Shown: positions 16,981-25,535 of the stretch, piece after piece
Layout of the letters: each line of letters starts with the position of its first letter
Numbering within the stretch: the stretch's first letter is position 1
Translations under genes and position numbers: made by a program
Assembly (NCBI RefSeq): GCF_003014575.1
Contig: NZ_PYGF01000002.1
Span: 1 to 64,000 of the forward strand
Reading direction: 5' to 3'
DNA from: Cecembia rubra
GTDB taxonomy: Bacteria > Bacteroidota > Bacteroidia > Cytophagales > Cyclobacteriaceae
DNA length: 64,000 nt
The notes under the pieces: generated by a model
What the model was told of the DNA's origin: nothing
Database searches by the model: none
The model's input: the letters and a program-made list of their open reading frames with translations, nothing else

Positions 16981-17952
16981 TCAGCTCCTGGGCTTGAACT
17001 TTTCAACATAATTCTCTACCGGAGGGAGGGATTGAAGATATGCGAATATTGCTTCAAGATCCGCTTCTTTCATTCCGGCATACATCATCCAAGGCATTAT
17101 AGTCTGGAAATCATTTGGGTTTACTTTCTCAGGGACATAATGTTCTCCGTACATTTTGAACCTCTGTACAAACATTTCAGAAGTCCAATTTCCTAAGCCA
17201 CTTGCATGGGGTGTAAGGTTAGGTGTTGTAAGTGTACCTCCGGGAAGTTCAAAAGAACGTCCTCCTGCAAAAGGTTCTCCTACAAAACTGCCATTTTCAA
17301 AACGGGTATGACAATCAGCGCAAGCAGAAGCATTGGCCATATATTTACCATAAGCGACTTGGTCGGATGGGGAAGGCTTCTTGGTAAAGCTGGCTTCTTT
17401 GGGCATGGTTCTAAGAATTAAATTAAAAGGGAAGTCCGGCTTGGATTTAGGATGCGCTGTTTCTACAGGTTCCAGTGTTCTGAGATATGCAATCACATCT
17501 TTGACATCTTCGGGATCAATCAACCCATAACTATGATAGGGCATTACTGGAAAAATAGGGGATCCATCTTTCCGAACACCGGTAGTGATCAAACGAAAAA
17601 TTTCTCCATCAGTCCATTCACCAATTCCAAAGGGAGTAAGGTTAGGCGAAATAAATACCCCAGGAAAACCCATTGTTTGATCAAACCTCTCGCCTCCTGT
17701 TGTTTCTGTGCCTGGTACCGGAGGTCCGGAAAATAAGCTGAAATCTCTAACAGAATGGCAATCCACGCACATCATAACATGGTATGCCATGTATTTTCCA
17801 TGTTCAACTTTTTCCGGAGTAATTTCAACTTTGAGGTCTTCAGACGCTGGACCCACATTGGGAAGTGCAAAATTAATATAGGTAACCGCAATTATGATCA
17901 AAACGATTAACCCACTAGCCAAATAGGCCAAAATTTTTAAAAACTTTTTCAT
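16981..17952 (-). CDS. Membrane-anchored di-haem cytochrome c
   Basis: Envelope electron-transfer protein of 323 residues. Residues 4-28 form an uncleaved membrane anchor. Two haem c sites are present, Cys62-x-x-Cys65-His66 (CVDCH) and Cys211-x-x-Cys214-His215 (CADCH), each within its own cytochrome domain. Each domain has a likely axial methionine downstream, MPYHSYG near 137 and MPWMMYAG near 290. Both domains carry the PNLTP motif common to gluconate and alcohol dehydrogenase cytochrome subunits and related proteins. No dehydrogenase subunit lies nearby, so the electron donor is unknown. The gene is monocistronic, with the luxR terminator just upstream. Confidence 0.9.
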   Translation of the reverse strand: MKKFLKILAYLASGLIVLIIIAVTYINFALPNVGPASEDLKVEITPEKVEHGKYMAYHVMMCVDCHSVRDFSLFSGPPVPGTETTGGERFDQTMGFPGVFISPNLTPFGIGEWTDGEIFRLITTGVRKDGSPIFPVMPYHSYGLIDPEDVKDVIAYLRTLEPVETAHPKSKPDFPFNLILRTMPKEASFTKKPSPSDQVAYGKYMANASACADCHTRFENGSFVGEPFAGGRSFELPGGTLTTPNLTPHASGLGNWTSEMFVQRFKMYGEHYVPEKVNPNDFQTIMPWMMYAGMKEADLEAIFAYLQSLPPVENYVEKFKPRS

Positions 17953-18009
17953 ATAGTATGTAGGTTTGTTGGTTTTTTATAGAAACAAAGGTCCGTATTT
18001 AGGAAATAA

Positions 18010-18037
18010 AAAAAATCACCTGTTTGGGTGATTTTTT
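18010..18037 (-). terminator. Intrinsic terminator of the luxR-type gene
   Basis: AAAAAATCACC pairs with GGTGATTTTTT around a 6-nt loop. On the minus strand it follows the luxR stop by 17 nt and ends in a T run. It isolates the cytochrome gene from its upstream neighbour. Confidence 0.82.
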
Positions 18038-18054
18038 CTGGAACGATCTAATTA

Positions 18055-18750
18055 TCAGAATCTTCTCAATTTATGGATCAGGTCTGTTCTATTTATGGCA
18101 TTGGTTTTTATAAAAATATTCTTTAAATGGGTTTTTACCGTGTTTTCACTAACAAATAATTTTGAAGCAATTTCATGATTGGTCAATCCTTCTTCCACCA
18201 AGGTTACTATTTCACTTTCCCTATTGGTAAGAGGACTAAGAAGTTTGGAGTTGATTTTCTTAAAGTCTAAATCATTGTTTAGAAAAATGGGTTGGCTGTT
18301 TTGGAAAGGGCTGATTTCTTTTTTTTGAAGCCGAAAACGGTGAAAGTACAGCATAATGCCCAATAAAGAAAAAAGTAAAATTGTAAATAAGTTAAAAATT
18401 AACTTGTCATGAACTATATGTTCATATGGTAATTTAATTTCCTGAAATTGATTAGGATTATCTTTTTCTATTACCTTATGCCCTTTCAGTATTTCACCAT
18501 AACCTGAACTCAATTGATCGTAATTCAGATTGTCATATTTTAAATCATTTAATTTGGCTCCTAGGTATTCTTGTAATTTTATATTGTTGGTTTTAAATGG
18601 GATATCCTTTAAAATTATGGTTAGATTTCGTGTATCTGCCTGTCCAAAACCCAATTGAGAAAATAGGATAATCATAATCAGGACAAGAAAATTCCTTGCA
18701 CTTAAAGAGTTTAAAATTTTCATTTTCCTAAGTGAATTATCTTTTGTCAT
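18055..18750 (-). CDS. Membrane-tethered LuxR/GerE-type transcription regulator
   Basis: Unusual 231-residue regulator. Residues 20-36 form a signal-anchor or signal peptide (FLVLIMIILFSQLGFGQ). About 80 residues (38-115) would lie in the periplasm, a second transmembrane helix spans 117-137, and a LuxR-type helix-turn-helix occupies 172-231 (LTNRESEIVTLVEEGLTN...SENTVKTHLKNIF). This gives an envelope sensor joined directly to a DNA-binding domain, without a receiver or kinase. An alternative ATG nine codons in (18723) is possible. A perfect 17-bp palindrome lies just before the start, a candidate autoregulatory site. The ligand or signal is unknown. Confidence 0.8.
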   Translation of the reverse strand: MTKDNSLRKMKILNSLSARNFLVLIMIILFSQLGFGQADTRNLTIILKDIPFKTNNIKLQEYLGAKLNDLKYDNLNYDQLSSGYGEILKGHKVIEKDNPNQFQEIKLPYEHIVHDKLIFNLFTILLFSLLGIMLYFHRFRLQKKEISPFQNSQPIFLNNDLDFKKINSKLLSPLTNRESEIVTLVEEGLTNHEIASKLFVSENTVKTHLKNIFIKTNAINRTDLIHKLRRF

Positions 18751-18751
18751 A

Positions 18752-18768
18752 ATTATTCACTGAATAAT
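18752..18768. promoter_or_regulatory. Perfect palindrome upstream of the luxR-type gene
   Basis: ATTATTCA-C-TGAATAAT is a perfect inverted repeat with 8-bp arms, one base upstream of the assigned start codon (28 bases upstream of the alternative start). It could be an operator for autoregulation, or a hairpin that affects translation of the leader. Confidence 0.45.
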
Positions 18769-18883
18769 TTTTTTAAAAAAATGAGATGGTTTACAGAAAG
18801 AAAAATTCTGTTATCATGGAAATCAAGGAAAATTTAGTGAAAAATTTTCTTTTTATCCAAGGTTTATTCAGATTCTTTGGTTT

Positions 18884-19885
18884 TTACGTTTTGTGTAATT
18901 GTAAAAAATCAACCAAACTTTCGATGTTTTGAAAGGTATTAGTTCCTTCTTTTTCTTTTAGAAAGATGGAAAAAGGTTCCCCTACAACCTCAATTTCCAT
19001 ATTCTGAAGATTCTGTGAAAATCCTTTTTTAGCCAAGGCTGCTTTTACCCATTTGACTTGTATTTGAGGGCCACTTACAGGAATATTACATTTTTTATCC
19101 TTTTGGACAATTTTTCCTGAAATTGGATCAAAAACAAGACCTTTACCCGGAATTAAAAGGTCCATTTGTTGATTGATAATTAGATCTTCGGGCATTCCTA
19201 TTACCAAAGGCATACCGCATTGCATCAGCCAAAAGATGTCTGCAGTTTCAATGGCTACTTCCAGATCATGGGTTGTGATCAGGATAGCCTTATTTTCTGA
19301 TTCAGCTAATCCCCTTAAAAGGTGCATGATTTCCAATCTATTGACCAAATCAAGATGAGCAGTGGGTTCATCCAGGATAAGAATTTCTCCATCTTGGGCC
19401 AAAGCTCTGGCAATCATTGCTTTCTGAAGCTGCCCATCGCTTAATTCATTTAACCTGATTTCGGTAAGGTATTGAATGTTTGTCGCATCAATTGCTTTAT
19501 CAATAATTTCTAAGTCATATTTGGATAGCCTTCCTAGTAATCCTGTATGTGGGATCCTTCCCAGTTCAACCAACTGCCTTACCGTAAGTATTCCTGTAAT
19601 AATCTTTTCTGTTAGTACAACAGAGGTTATTTTTGATAATTCTTGAAGATTAAAGCTAGTTAGGGGTTTTTCTTCCAACAAAATATCTCCATGTAGAGTC
19701 GGAATTTGTCCCATAATGGTTTTGATCAGGGTCGATTTTCCTACACCATTGGGACCCAAAAGACAGGTAAGTTTACCTTTGGTTAATTGAAAACTTAAGT
19801 TTTCTGCAACAACTTTTTTTTTGTTTCCTTTGCGGTAGCCAATGCTGATTTTTTCAGCTTTCAATATAGACTTTGTTTTTTCCAT
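18884..19885 (-). CDS. ABC transporter ATPase, cobalamin uptake (BtuD type), with C-terminal extension
   Basis: ATP-binding subunit of the importer. Walker A is GPNGVGKST (44-52), the signature is LSDGQ (148-152, variant of LSGGQ), and Walker B plus D-loop is LILDEPTAHLD (169-179). The ATG at 19885 overlaps the permease stop in a TAATG arrangement; an upstream ATG 13 codons earlier would run deep into the permease gene and is not needed. The ATPase core ends near residue 250, and about 80 further residues (roughly 252-333, containing VSGPQIQVKWVKAALAKKG) form an extension of unknown role. Cobalamin specificity is inferred from the divergent riboswitch locus; a siderophore or haem role is the alternative. 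Confidence 0.82.
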   Translation of the reverse strand: MEKTKSILKAEKISIGYRKGNKKKVVAENLSFQLTKGKLTCLLGPNGVGKSTLIKTIMGQIPTLHGDILLEEKPLTSFNLQELSKITSVVLTEKIITGILTVRQLVELGRIPHTGLLGRLSKYDLEIIDKAIDATNIQYLTEIRLNELSDGQLQKAMIARALAQDGEILILDEPTAHLDLVNRLEIMHLLRGLAESENKAILITTHDLEVAIETADIFWLMQCGMPLVIGMPEDLIINQQMDLLIPGKGLVFDPISGKIVQKDKKCNIPVSGPQIQVKWVKAALAKKGFSQNLQNMEIEVVGEPFSIFLKEKEGTNTFQNIESLVDFLQLHKT

Positions 19886-20916
19886 TAAAATTCCCTTGAA
19901 AAATTCCGTCTTAATATCAGCCATATGACCATTGGAGCCCCTATCAATGAAGTTACGGCATTAATGGGCAAAGTTTGGGCACTTCCAGGCAATTGACTTA
20001 CTGCATCACAGAATAGTAATACGATTGCTCCCGCGATTGCAGAACCGGGAAGCAAAATTCTGTGATCGCCTGTTTTAAATACCAATCTAGCCATATGAGG
20101 GACTGCAATTCCTATAAATGCAATCGGTCCGCAAATAGCAGTAGTGCCGCCAGCAAGGATTCCTGTACTCAGGATCATCCCCCAACGGAGTCTTTTTATA
20201 TTTATTCCCATACTTTCAGCATAAGCCTCCCCCAACAGCATGGCATTGTAAGATTTTTGCATGAGAATAACTGGGAAAATCCCCAAAATGGAAGCTGCCA
20301 AAAATCCCCATAATTGAAGATAAGAAGTGCCACCTAAGCTTCCCATTGACCAAACGGTAAAAAGTTTCAACTGTTCGGCCCCGGAAAAGTATGACAACAC
20401 AGCTATTATGGCAGATACTGCTGAGCCAAACATTAGACCTACGATCAACAAGGTCATGCTGTCACGGACTCTCCATGCAGTAAGACTAATGAGCAATAAT
20501 ACTAAAATGGCTCCTAATATTGCTGAGATAATGATGGACCAGACACCAAGTTCTCCGAAATAAATGCCCCATCCGAATGCAGAGCTTGCCATTAGCATAA
20601 TTGCCACTCCCAAACCTGCCCCTGAACTGATCCCTAGCACATAGGGTCCTGCAAGAGGATTTCGGAAAAATGTCTGCATTTGTAAGCCACTGATAGATAG
20701 GTTGATACCGGCTAAAATGGCGGTAATTGCTTTTGGTAATCGGAATTCCATTATGATGGTTTCCCAAGAAGTTTTCAAAAGTGGTTTTCCACTTAATCGT
20801 GCCAAAATATCATGGAATGGAATCTCCACTGAACCAATAGATAGATTCAAAATAAACAAGGTCAGGCAAATGATAAACCCAAGGAAAAAAGTGATATATA
20901 GGGAGTTATTTCTCAT
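19885..20916 (-). CDS. ABC transporter permease, FecCD/BtuC family
   Basis: Inner-membrane channel subunit of 343 residues, with about ten hydrophobic segments and the FecCD signatures RLPKAITAILAGINLSISGLQMQ, NPLAGPYVLGISSGAGLG and FIGIAVPHMARL. It overlaps the substrate-binding protein gene by 11 nt and abuts the ATPase gene by one base, so the three subunits are translated together. Import of vitamin B12 is inferred from the locus. The family as a whole also carries iron siderophores and haem. Confidence 0.87.
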   Translation of the reverse strand: MRNNSLYITFFLGFIICLTLFILNLSIGSVEIPFHDILARLSGKPLLKTSWETIIMEFRLPKAITAILAGINLSISGLQMQTFFRNPLAGPYVLGISSGAGLGVAIMLMASSAFGWGIYFGELGVWSIIISAILGAILVLLLISLTAWRVRDSMTLLIVGLMFGSAVSAIIAVLSYFSGAEQLKLFTVWSMGSLGGTSYLQLWGFLAASILGIFPVILMQKSYNAMLLGEAYAESMGINIKRLRWGMILSTGILAGGTTAICGPIAFIGIAVPHMARLVFKTGDHRILLPGSAIAGAIVLLFCDAVSQLPGSAQTLPINAVTSLIGAPMVIWLILRRNFSREF

Positions 20917-22060
20917 CCAATCGGCTGTAAAAATAAGGGGAATAATCCGGCAATTTTTCAGGATACATAACTTTGATCAGGTCTTGGAGTATCAGGTCAG
21001 GTCTCAAATACCCCAATTCAAAATACTCTAATCCACCGGTAGCACCTTTTTTCTTGGTGTAGGTATAAACTTGGCCTTTCTGAAAAGCATTGAAGTGGGT
21101 GTATCTTGGATCAAATTTACCCATTTCTTTCAGGTTATTGAAATCTGCTGCTCCAATCCAGTATTCAGCTTCTTGGGCATTTTCGAGTACATATTCATAA
21201 CTTAGTTGAATACTTCCTGTTCCGGAATGTTCCTTGAAAAGGTAATCCCCACCGGCAGCCAAGATGAGTTTTGCTCCCCAACTGTCTGCTCCTGGAACAT
21301 ACCAAATATCTTTATACATTACTCCGGCCATTATTTTTGGCCGACTTGATTGATCAATAGTACTTGCCAATTCTTCAGCAGATTCATAGGCCATTTTAAT
21401 GGTTTCAAATTCAGCTTCTGCTTCTTCCCATTTCCCAAGGAGTGCACCTGTGAACTTGATCCACTCTGCTCTACCTAAAGGATGCTCTTCTAAATATTCC
21501 CCGTTCAATAGGGCTGGAATACCAGATTTTTGAAAAAGGCCAAGATTTTTTAAATCTTCTCCCAAAGTAGATATCATTATCCAATCAGGTTCCAGGTCAA
21601 GCACCATTTCATAATTGGTCTGGGCACTGAGACCCAAATCTGTAACTTTTCCAAGACTTATCCTTTGCCTAACTATTTCTGAGGAAATTAGATCGAGGTT
21701 TGGAAACCCAATCAAAGTAGAAGATTCACCCAAATATTCCAAATGGGGGATTTGTGTGGTGGAAGTAAGGATCACTTTGTTCACTGGCAACCTTATTACT
21801 GCATCAAATTTACCCTCAGGAAGGATGGCCTGATTTTCATCTAGAACCAAATACCTGAAAGGTTGATGCTTACCTGGATAAGCTTTTAAGACATCAATGA
21901 TTTTGAATCCTTCACCTTGGTAAACTTTAAAGCCTTCTGCATAATCCATGGTCAAAACCTTGAGGTTGAGATCATTTTTTTCCTGAGAACTTTGACAAGA
22001 AATCAGGGCAAGGAAAAGAGGGAAAAAGAAAAATTGGATATTTAAAAAGGCTTGTCTCAT
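20906..22060 (-). CDS. ABC transporter substrate-binding lipoprotein, BtuF type
   Basis: Periplasmic binding component, read from the ATG at 22060. This gives a proper lipoprotein signal peptide (MRQAFLNIQ...LFLALISC) with Cys22 as the lipidated residue. A longer frame begins 29 codons earlier but would bury the signal peptide. The mature part has the two-lobed type III binding-protein pattern (ALLNGEYLEEHPLGRAEWIKF, GVMYKDIWYVPGADSWGAK, YWIGAADFNNLKE). The likely promoter is a TATATTTG box at 22090-22083 on the minus strand. The gene heads btuF-btuC-btuD, and its leader lacks a riboswitch. Confidence 0.83.
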   Translation of the reverse strand: MRQAFLNIQFFFFPLFLALISCQSSQEKNDLNLKVLTMDYAEGFKVYQGEGFKIIDVLKAYPGKHQPFRYLVLDENQAILPEGKFDAVIRLPVNKVILTSTTQIPHLEYLGESSTLIGFPNLDLISSEIVRQRISLGKVTDLGLSAQTNYEMVLDLEPDWIMISTLGEDLKNLGLFQKSGIPALLNGEYLEEHPLGRAEWIKFTGALLGKWEEAEAEFETIKMAYESAEELASTIDQSSRPKIMAGVMYKDIWYVPGADSWGAKLILAAGGDYLFKEHSGTGSIQLSYEYVLENAQEAEYWIGAADFNNLKEMGKFDPRYTHFNAFQKGQVYTYTKKKGATGGLEYFELGYLRPDLILQDLIKVMYPEKLPDYSPYFYSRLDEK

Positions 22061-22082
22061 CCGAAATGAATTGATTATAGCC

Positions 22083-22090
22083 CAAATATA
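22083..22090 (-). promoter_or_regulatory. -7 element of the btuF operon
   Basis: On the minus strand this reads TATATTTG, a full match to TAnnTTTG, 23 nt before the btuF start at 22060. It implies a leader of about 15-20 nt, far too short to hold a riboswitch. Confidence 0.5.
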
Positions 22091-22157
22091 AGGTAGTCTT
22101 ATTGAAAAGCGAGGATGGGAAAAATGAATCATGGAATGCCTATTCAAAAAAAATTAA

Positions 22158-22165
22158 TATGTTTG
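22158..22165 (+). promoter_or_regulatory. -7 element of the btuB operon
   Basis: TATGTTTG matches TAnnTTTG and lies directly before the cobalamin aptamer, so transcription would start at about 22172 and the aptamer would open the transcript. A -33 TTTG is not evident. Confidence 0.5.
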
Positions 22166-22171
22166 CAATAG

Positions 22172-22362
22172 GAAAACGGTTCCCAGACCTATCATTGATC
22201 TCGGGATTAAAAGGGAATCCGGTGTGAAACCGGAGCTGTCCCCGCAACTGTAACCCCATCTCGGTCCAATCCGGGATAGAGATTTGCCTCTACAGGGCCA
22301 TTGTTCGCGGAAGCGAATGAGAAGGCGTGCAAATCCAGGGAAGCCAGGAGACCTGCCATTTT
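22172..22362 (+). ncRNA. Cobalamin (adenosylcobalamin-type) riboswitch
   Basis: The conserved core is unmistakable: AAAGGGAATCCGGTG, then a paired CCGGAGCTG, then CCCCGCAACTGTAA, then a variable stem region, and finally the B12 box AAGCCAGGAGACCTGCC at 22341-22357. Such riboswitches repress B12 uptake or synthesis genes when cobalamin is plentiful. It is on the + strand and precedes the TonB-dependent receptor gene by about 175 nt, leaving space for an expression platform; a hairpin around AGCTTTCGGGTGAAAGGCT (22376-22394) follows the box. It does not lie in the leader of the divergent btuF operon. Confidence 0.95.
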
Positions 22363-22538
22363 TCTTTATATTCAAAGCTTTCGGGTGAAAGGCTGAGGTA
22401 AAATCTTTTGATATGTCATCCTACTTTGAATTATCTTAAGTACAATAAGGATACATATTCACTTCATTCTATCTCAATTATTTACACGGTTTGGCTTTGG
22501 ATTAAATAGGTGTTTCACTTCATTTAATTCTAAAGGCA

Positions 22539-24467
22539 TTGGTTGTTTGGTTGTTTATTCTTGTTCATGGATTCCTTCCTGATGTTGCTTTGGCAGGAAG
22601 AGTTGGCTTAAAGTCCCAAAGTCTTTATCCTTCATTATATATTGAGTTAGAAGGAGATACCCTAAAACTTGAACAAGTAGAGGTTTTTTCCAATCCTCTG
22701 AATAAATATACCTTTGGGCAACAGGTAAAAAACATCAATAGGGAACATTTAAGTTTTTTCCAAGGCTTAGGTCTCTCTGAGTTATTGCAGCAACGCACAG
22801 GTCTTTTTCTTAGACAATATGGTCCAGGCATGTTGGCATCCTTGACCATGCGTGGTACTTCTGCTGGCCATAATGCAGTTTTTTGGAACGGACTTCCCAT
22901 CAATAGCCCTTCATTAGGGCAAACTGATTTTTCCATTCTTCCTGTTGGAGCTTTCGATGATGTTCAATTGCATTTTGGAAGTGGAGGTGCGCTTTTTGGG
23001 ACGGATGCAATTGGTGGTGCTGTTCATTTGAATACCAAACTTAAATTTGGGCAGGGCCACGCTTTCCAATCAGATAGCAATTTGGGAAGTTTTGGGCGGT
23101 GGAATCAACAGCTGCAATATGGTTATTCGGACAAATTTGTTTCGGTAAGGACAAGAGTTTACAGAAATATAGCAGAAAATGACTTTCCTTTCCGAAACCT
23201 GGCTAAACCTGGCACTCCAATAGAAAGGCAGGAGCATGCAGCCTTCCTACAGGAGGGATTTACCCAAGACTTTGCTTTTCAGATCAAATCAAAACAGCTG
23301 ATAAGTAGTTCACTTTGGTACAATCAAACAGTAAGAGAAATCCAACCTGTGATTGGTTCCAATACACGGGATTTGCAGCAGGACAGAAATGTACGCTGGG
23401 TGCTGGATTATTTCAATTTTGCAGGCAAGAGGATATGGAACATTAAAACCGGTATGGTCAAGGACCAATTGGTATTTAATGCCAGCGAAAACAATACAAG
23501 TCAGTTTTTTCTTATTGGCGACTTAGACTGGGATATTAATCCAATCATTTCAAGTAAATCCGGGATACGATATGCACATGTCCAAGGCAAGCTTAGCACC
23601 TATTTCGCACAAGAAAATAGAATTGAGCTTTACCAAAGTGCCAACTTTAAATTAAAAGAGGAGGAACTCAATTTTTCATTAAACCTCCGTCAATTTATTT
23701 ACGATGGGGTCATGGCGCCATTCACACCAAGTGTTGGTGCAGATTGGAGGATTTTTCCTCAAATGAAAAAAGAGATCAAAGTTCATGCAAATGGAGCAAG
23801 AAGCTTCAAAGTCCCTACTTTAAATGATAGGTTCTGGGAGCCTGGAGGAAATAGGGAACTATTGCCTGAGTCTTCATGGAGCGGAGAATTGGGGATTTCT
23901 TATGAGTACAAATTGGGGGATTTTCTATTAAACCAACAGCTTACCCATTACCGTATGTGGGTGGACGATTGGATCATTTGGTTACCCAAAGGGAACCTTT
24001 GGTCCCCAGAAAATATAAGGGAAGTTATGAATAAGGGACTGGAATATTCGTTAGATGCCCATTATCAGAAGGGAAGTTGGGACTTCAAATTTCAAAGCAA
24101 CTACAATTGGGTGAGAGCAACCAATCTGACCAATATTTCTGAAAATGATAAGAGTTCCGGTATGCAATTACCTTATACACCCATGCATAAATTTCAATCA
24201 TTTTTTAGTGTAGGACACGGTCAGTTTGAAAGCTATGTCAATTATCATCTCATTGGTTCTAGGTTTGAGACAATAGACAATATTGCTCAACTACCTCCTT
24301 ATGGGCTTTGGGATTTAGGACTTAAGATAAAAAGATTTAAAGTAGGTGTAGTTAATGCAAGATTGGGATTTCAGGTAAACAATGTCCTGAATACATCCTA
24401 TCAGGTGCTGCGCCTCAGACCAATGCCAGGAAGAAATTATCAATTAAATATTCAGTTTTCACTATGA
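22539..24467 (+). CDS. btuB: TonB-dependent outer-membrane receptor, BtuB type
   Basis: Outer-membrane barrel that would bring cobalamin across with TonB energy. A TonB-box-like DTLKLEQVEV follows the signal peptide. The plug domain includes LSELLQQRTGLFLRQYGPGM and SLTMRGTSAGHNAVFWNGLPIN, and the barrel ends in aromatic QLNIQFSL. The start is problematic: the frame is closed by a stop at 22503 and has no ATG before the plug. TTG at 22539 gives MVVWLFILVHGF without the usual positive charge. ATT at 22527 would give MLKALVVWLFILV, a better signal peptide. The gene overlaps the next by 4 nt (ATGA). Cobalamin specificity follows from the riboswitch. Confidence 0.88.
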   Translation: MVVWLFILVHGFLPDVALAGRVGLKSQSLYPSLYIELEGDTLKLEQVEVFSNPLNKYTFGQQVKNINREHLSFFQGLGLSELLQQRTGLFLRQYGPGMLASLTMRGTSAGHNAVFWNGLPINSPSLGQTDFSILPVGAFDDVQLHFGSGGALFGTDAIGGAVHLNTKLKFGQGHAFQSDSNLGSFGRWNQQLQYGYSDKFVSVRTRVYRNIAENDFPFRNLAKPGTPIERQEHAAFLQEGFTQDFAFQIKSKQLISSSLWYNQTVREIQPVIGSNTRDLQQDRNVRWVLDYFNFAGKRIWNIKTGMVKDQLVFNASENNTSQFFLIGDLDWDINPIISSKSGIRYAHVQGKLSTYFAQENRIELYQSANFKLKEEELNFSLNLRQFIYDGVMAPFTPSVGADWRIFPQMKKEIKVHANGARSFKVPTLNDRFWEPGGNRELLPESSWSGELGISYEYKLGDFLLNQQLTHYRMWVDDWIIWLPKGNLWSPENIREVMNKGLEYSLDAHYQKGSWDFKFQSNYNWVRATNLTNISENDKSSGMQLPYTPMHKFQSFFSVGHGQFESYVNYHLIGSRFETIDNIAQLPPYGLWDLGLKIKRFKVGVVNARLGFQVNNVLNTSYQVLRLRPMPGRNYQLNIQFSL

Positions 24468-25522
24468 AAAAAATTAGCAATCTAGGAACAGCAATTATTT
24501 TGTTATTGTCCCTTTTTTCTTGCATGGAAGAAGGGAGTCAGATGCCCGCAGGGGAATTTGAAAGAGGTATTTTGATTTTGAATGAAGGGGCTTTTGGAGC
24601 TAATGATGGAGAAGTTTACCATTATGACCCTAACTTGGGTACTATCAAAACCAATATTTTTGAAAGCAAAAATGGAAGGCCTTTTGCCGGATTATTACAG
24701 GATTTGGTTGCATCAGAAGGTAGGTTATATCTGATAGCCAATACTGGAAAAGTCGAAGTTGTAGACCCAAAAGATTTTGCAAATAGGGGGGCAGTTACTT
24801 CTGGATTGGATATCAGCCGATCTTTGGTAACTGCAAACCAAAAAATATATATCTCAGACTGGGGGCCTTATGATGCCAATTTCAATAGCCCGAATTCTTA
24901 CATAGCAGTTGTAAACCAATTGGATGGTGGATCCGTCAATAAAAAAATTGCTGTGTCTTCCCGTCCCGAAGGGATGTTTGTGGAAGGAAATCAGCTACTG
25001 ATAGCTTGTTCGGCCGCCAAGAAGTTGGATGTTGTTTCACTGAACACAGAACAACTGCTTAAATCTGTTGACATACTGGGGAGGCCTAGTCGGTTTTTTG
25101 AGTCAGGAGGAAGATTGTATTTATATGCAAGAGATGGGGGGAATGTTTATTTTCATGAAATCAATAGGTCCAGCGGGGATATCGCAAAAACTGTAAAGGT
25201 TAATTTACCGCTATCAACTTCAAATTTTGCTCTGACTGATAATGGTGAAGTGCTGATCATAACTTCCACAGGATGGCCTGATTATAACGATGCCGTTGCA
25301 AGGGTTGACATAAATGACGGTCAGGTTTTGAATTCCTCTGTTTATACTGGTTCTGGGCTTTATGGTATTGGATTCCATAAAGAGAGGAGTGAAATTTATT
25401 TGACGGATAATAACGGTTTTCAGGGGAATGGCACTGTGATTATCCTTGATAGGGAAGGTATTCAGAAAAAAACCTTTGTAGCGGGTAGGGGTCCTTCAGG
25501 TTTTAAATTTAATTTAAATTGA
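24464..25522 (+). CDS. Surface beta-propeller lipoprotein, BtuG type
   Basis: Lipoprotein of 352 residues with a signal peptide ending at Cys20 (LLLSLFSC). The rest is made of repeated four-strand units (LYLIANTGKVEVVDPKDF, IYISDWG, LLIACSAAKKLDVVS, EVLIITSTGWPDYNDAVARVD, IYLTDNNGFQGNGTVIILD), the pattern of a YncE/DUF5074-like seven-bladed propeller. In Bacteroides, BtuG is such a surface propeller lipoprotein that binds B12 very tightly and passes it to BtuB. The position here, overlapping the btuB stop by 4 nt behind a cobalamin riboswitch, supports the same role. The family call is by pattern and context rather than alignment. Confidence 0.8.
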   Translation: MKKISNLGTAIILLLSLFSCMEEGSQMPAGEFERGILILNEGAFGANDGEVYHYDPNLGTIKTNIFESKNGRPFAGLLQDLVASEGRLYLIANTGKVEVVDPKDFANRGAVTSGLDISRSLVTANQKIYISDWGPYDANFNSPNSYIAVVNQLDGGSVNKKIAVSSRPEGMFVEGNQLLIACSAAKKLDVVSLNTEQLLKSVDILGRPSRFFESGGRLYLYARDGGNVYFHEINRSSGDIAKTVKVNLPLSTSNFALTDNGEVLIITSTGWPDYNDAVARVDINDGQVLNSSVYTGSGLYGIGFHKERSEIYLTDNNGFQGNGTVIILDREGIQKKTFVAGRGPSGFKFNLN

Positions 25523-25535
25523 AATCATAAGAAAT

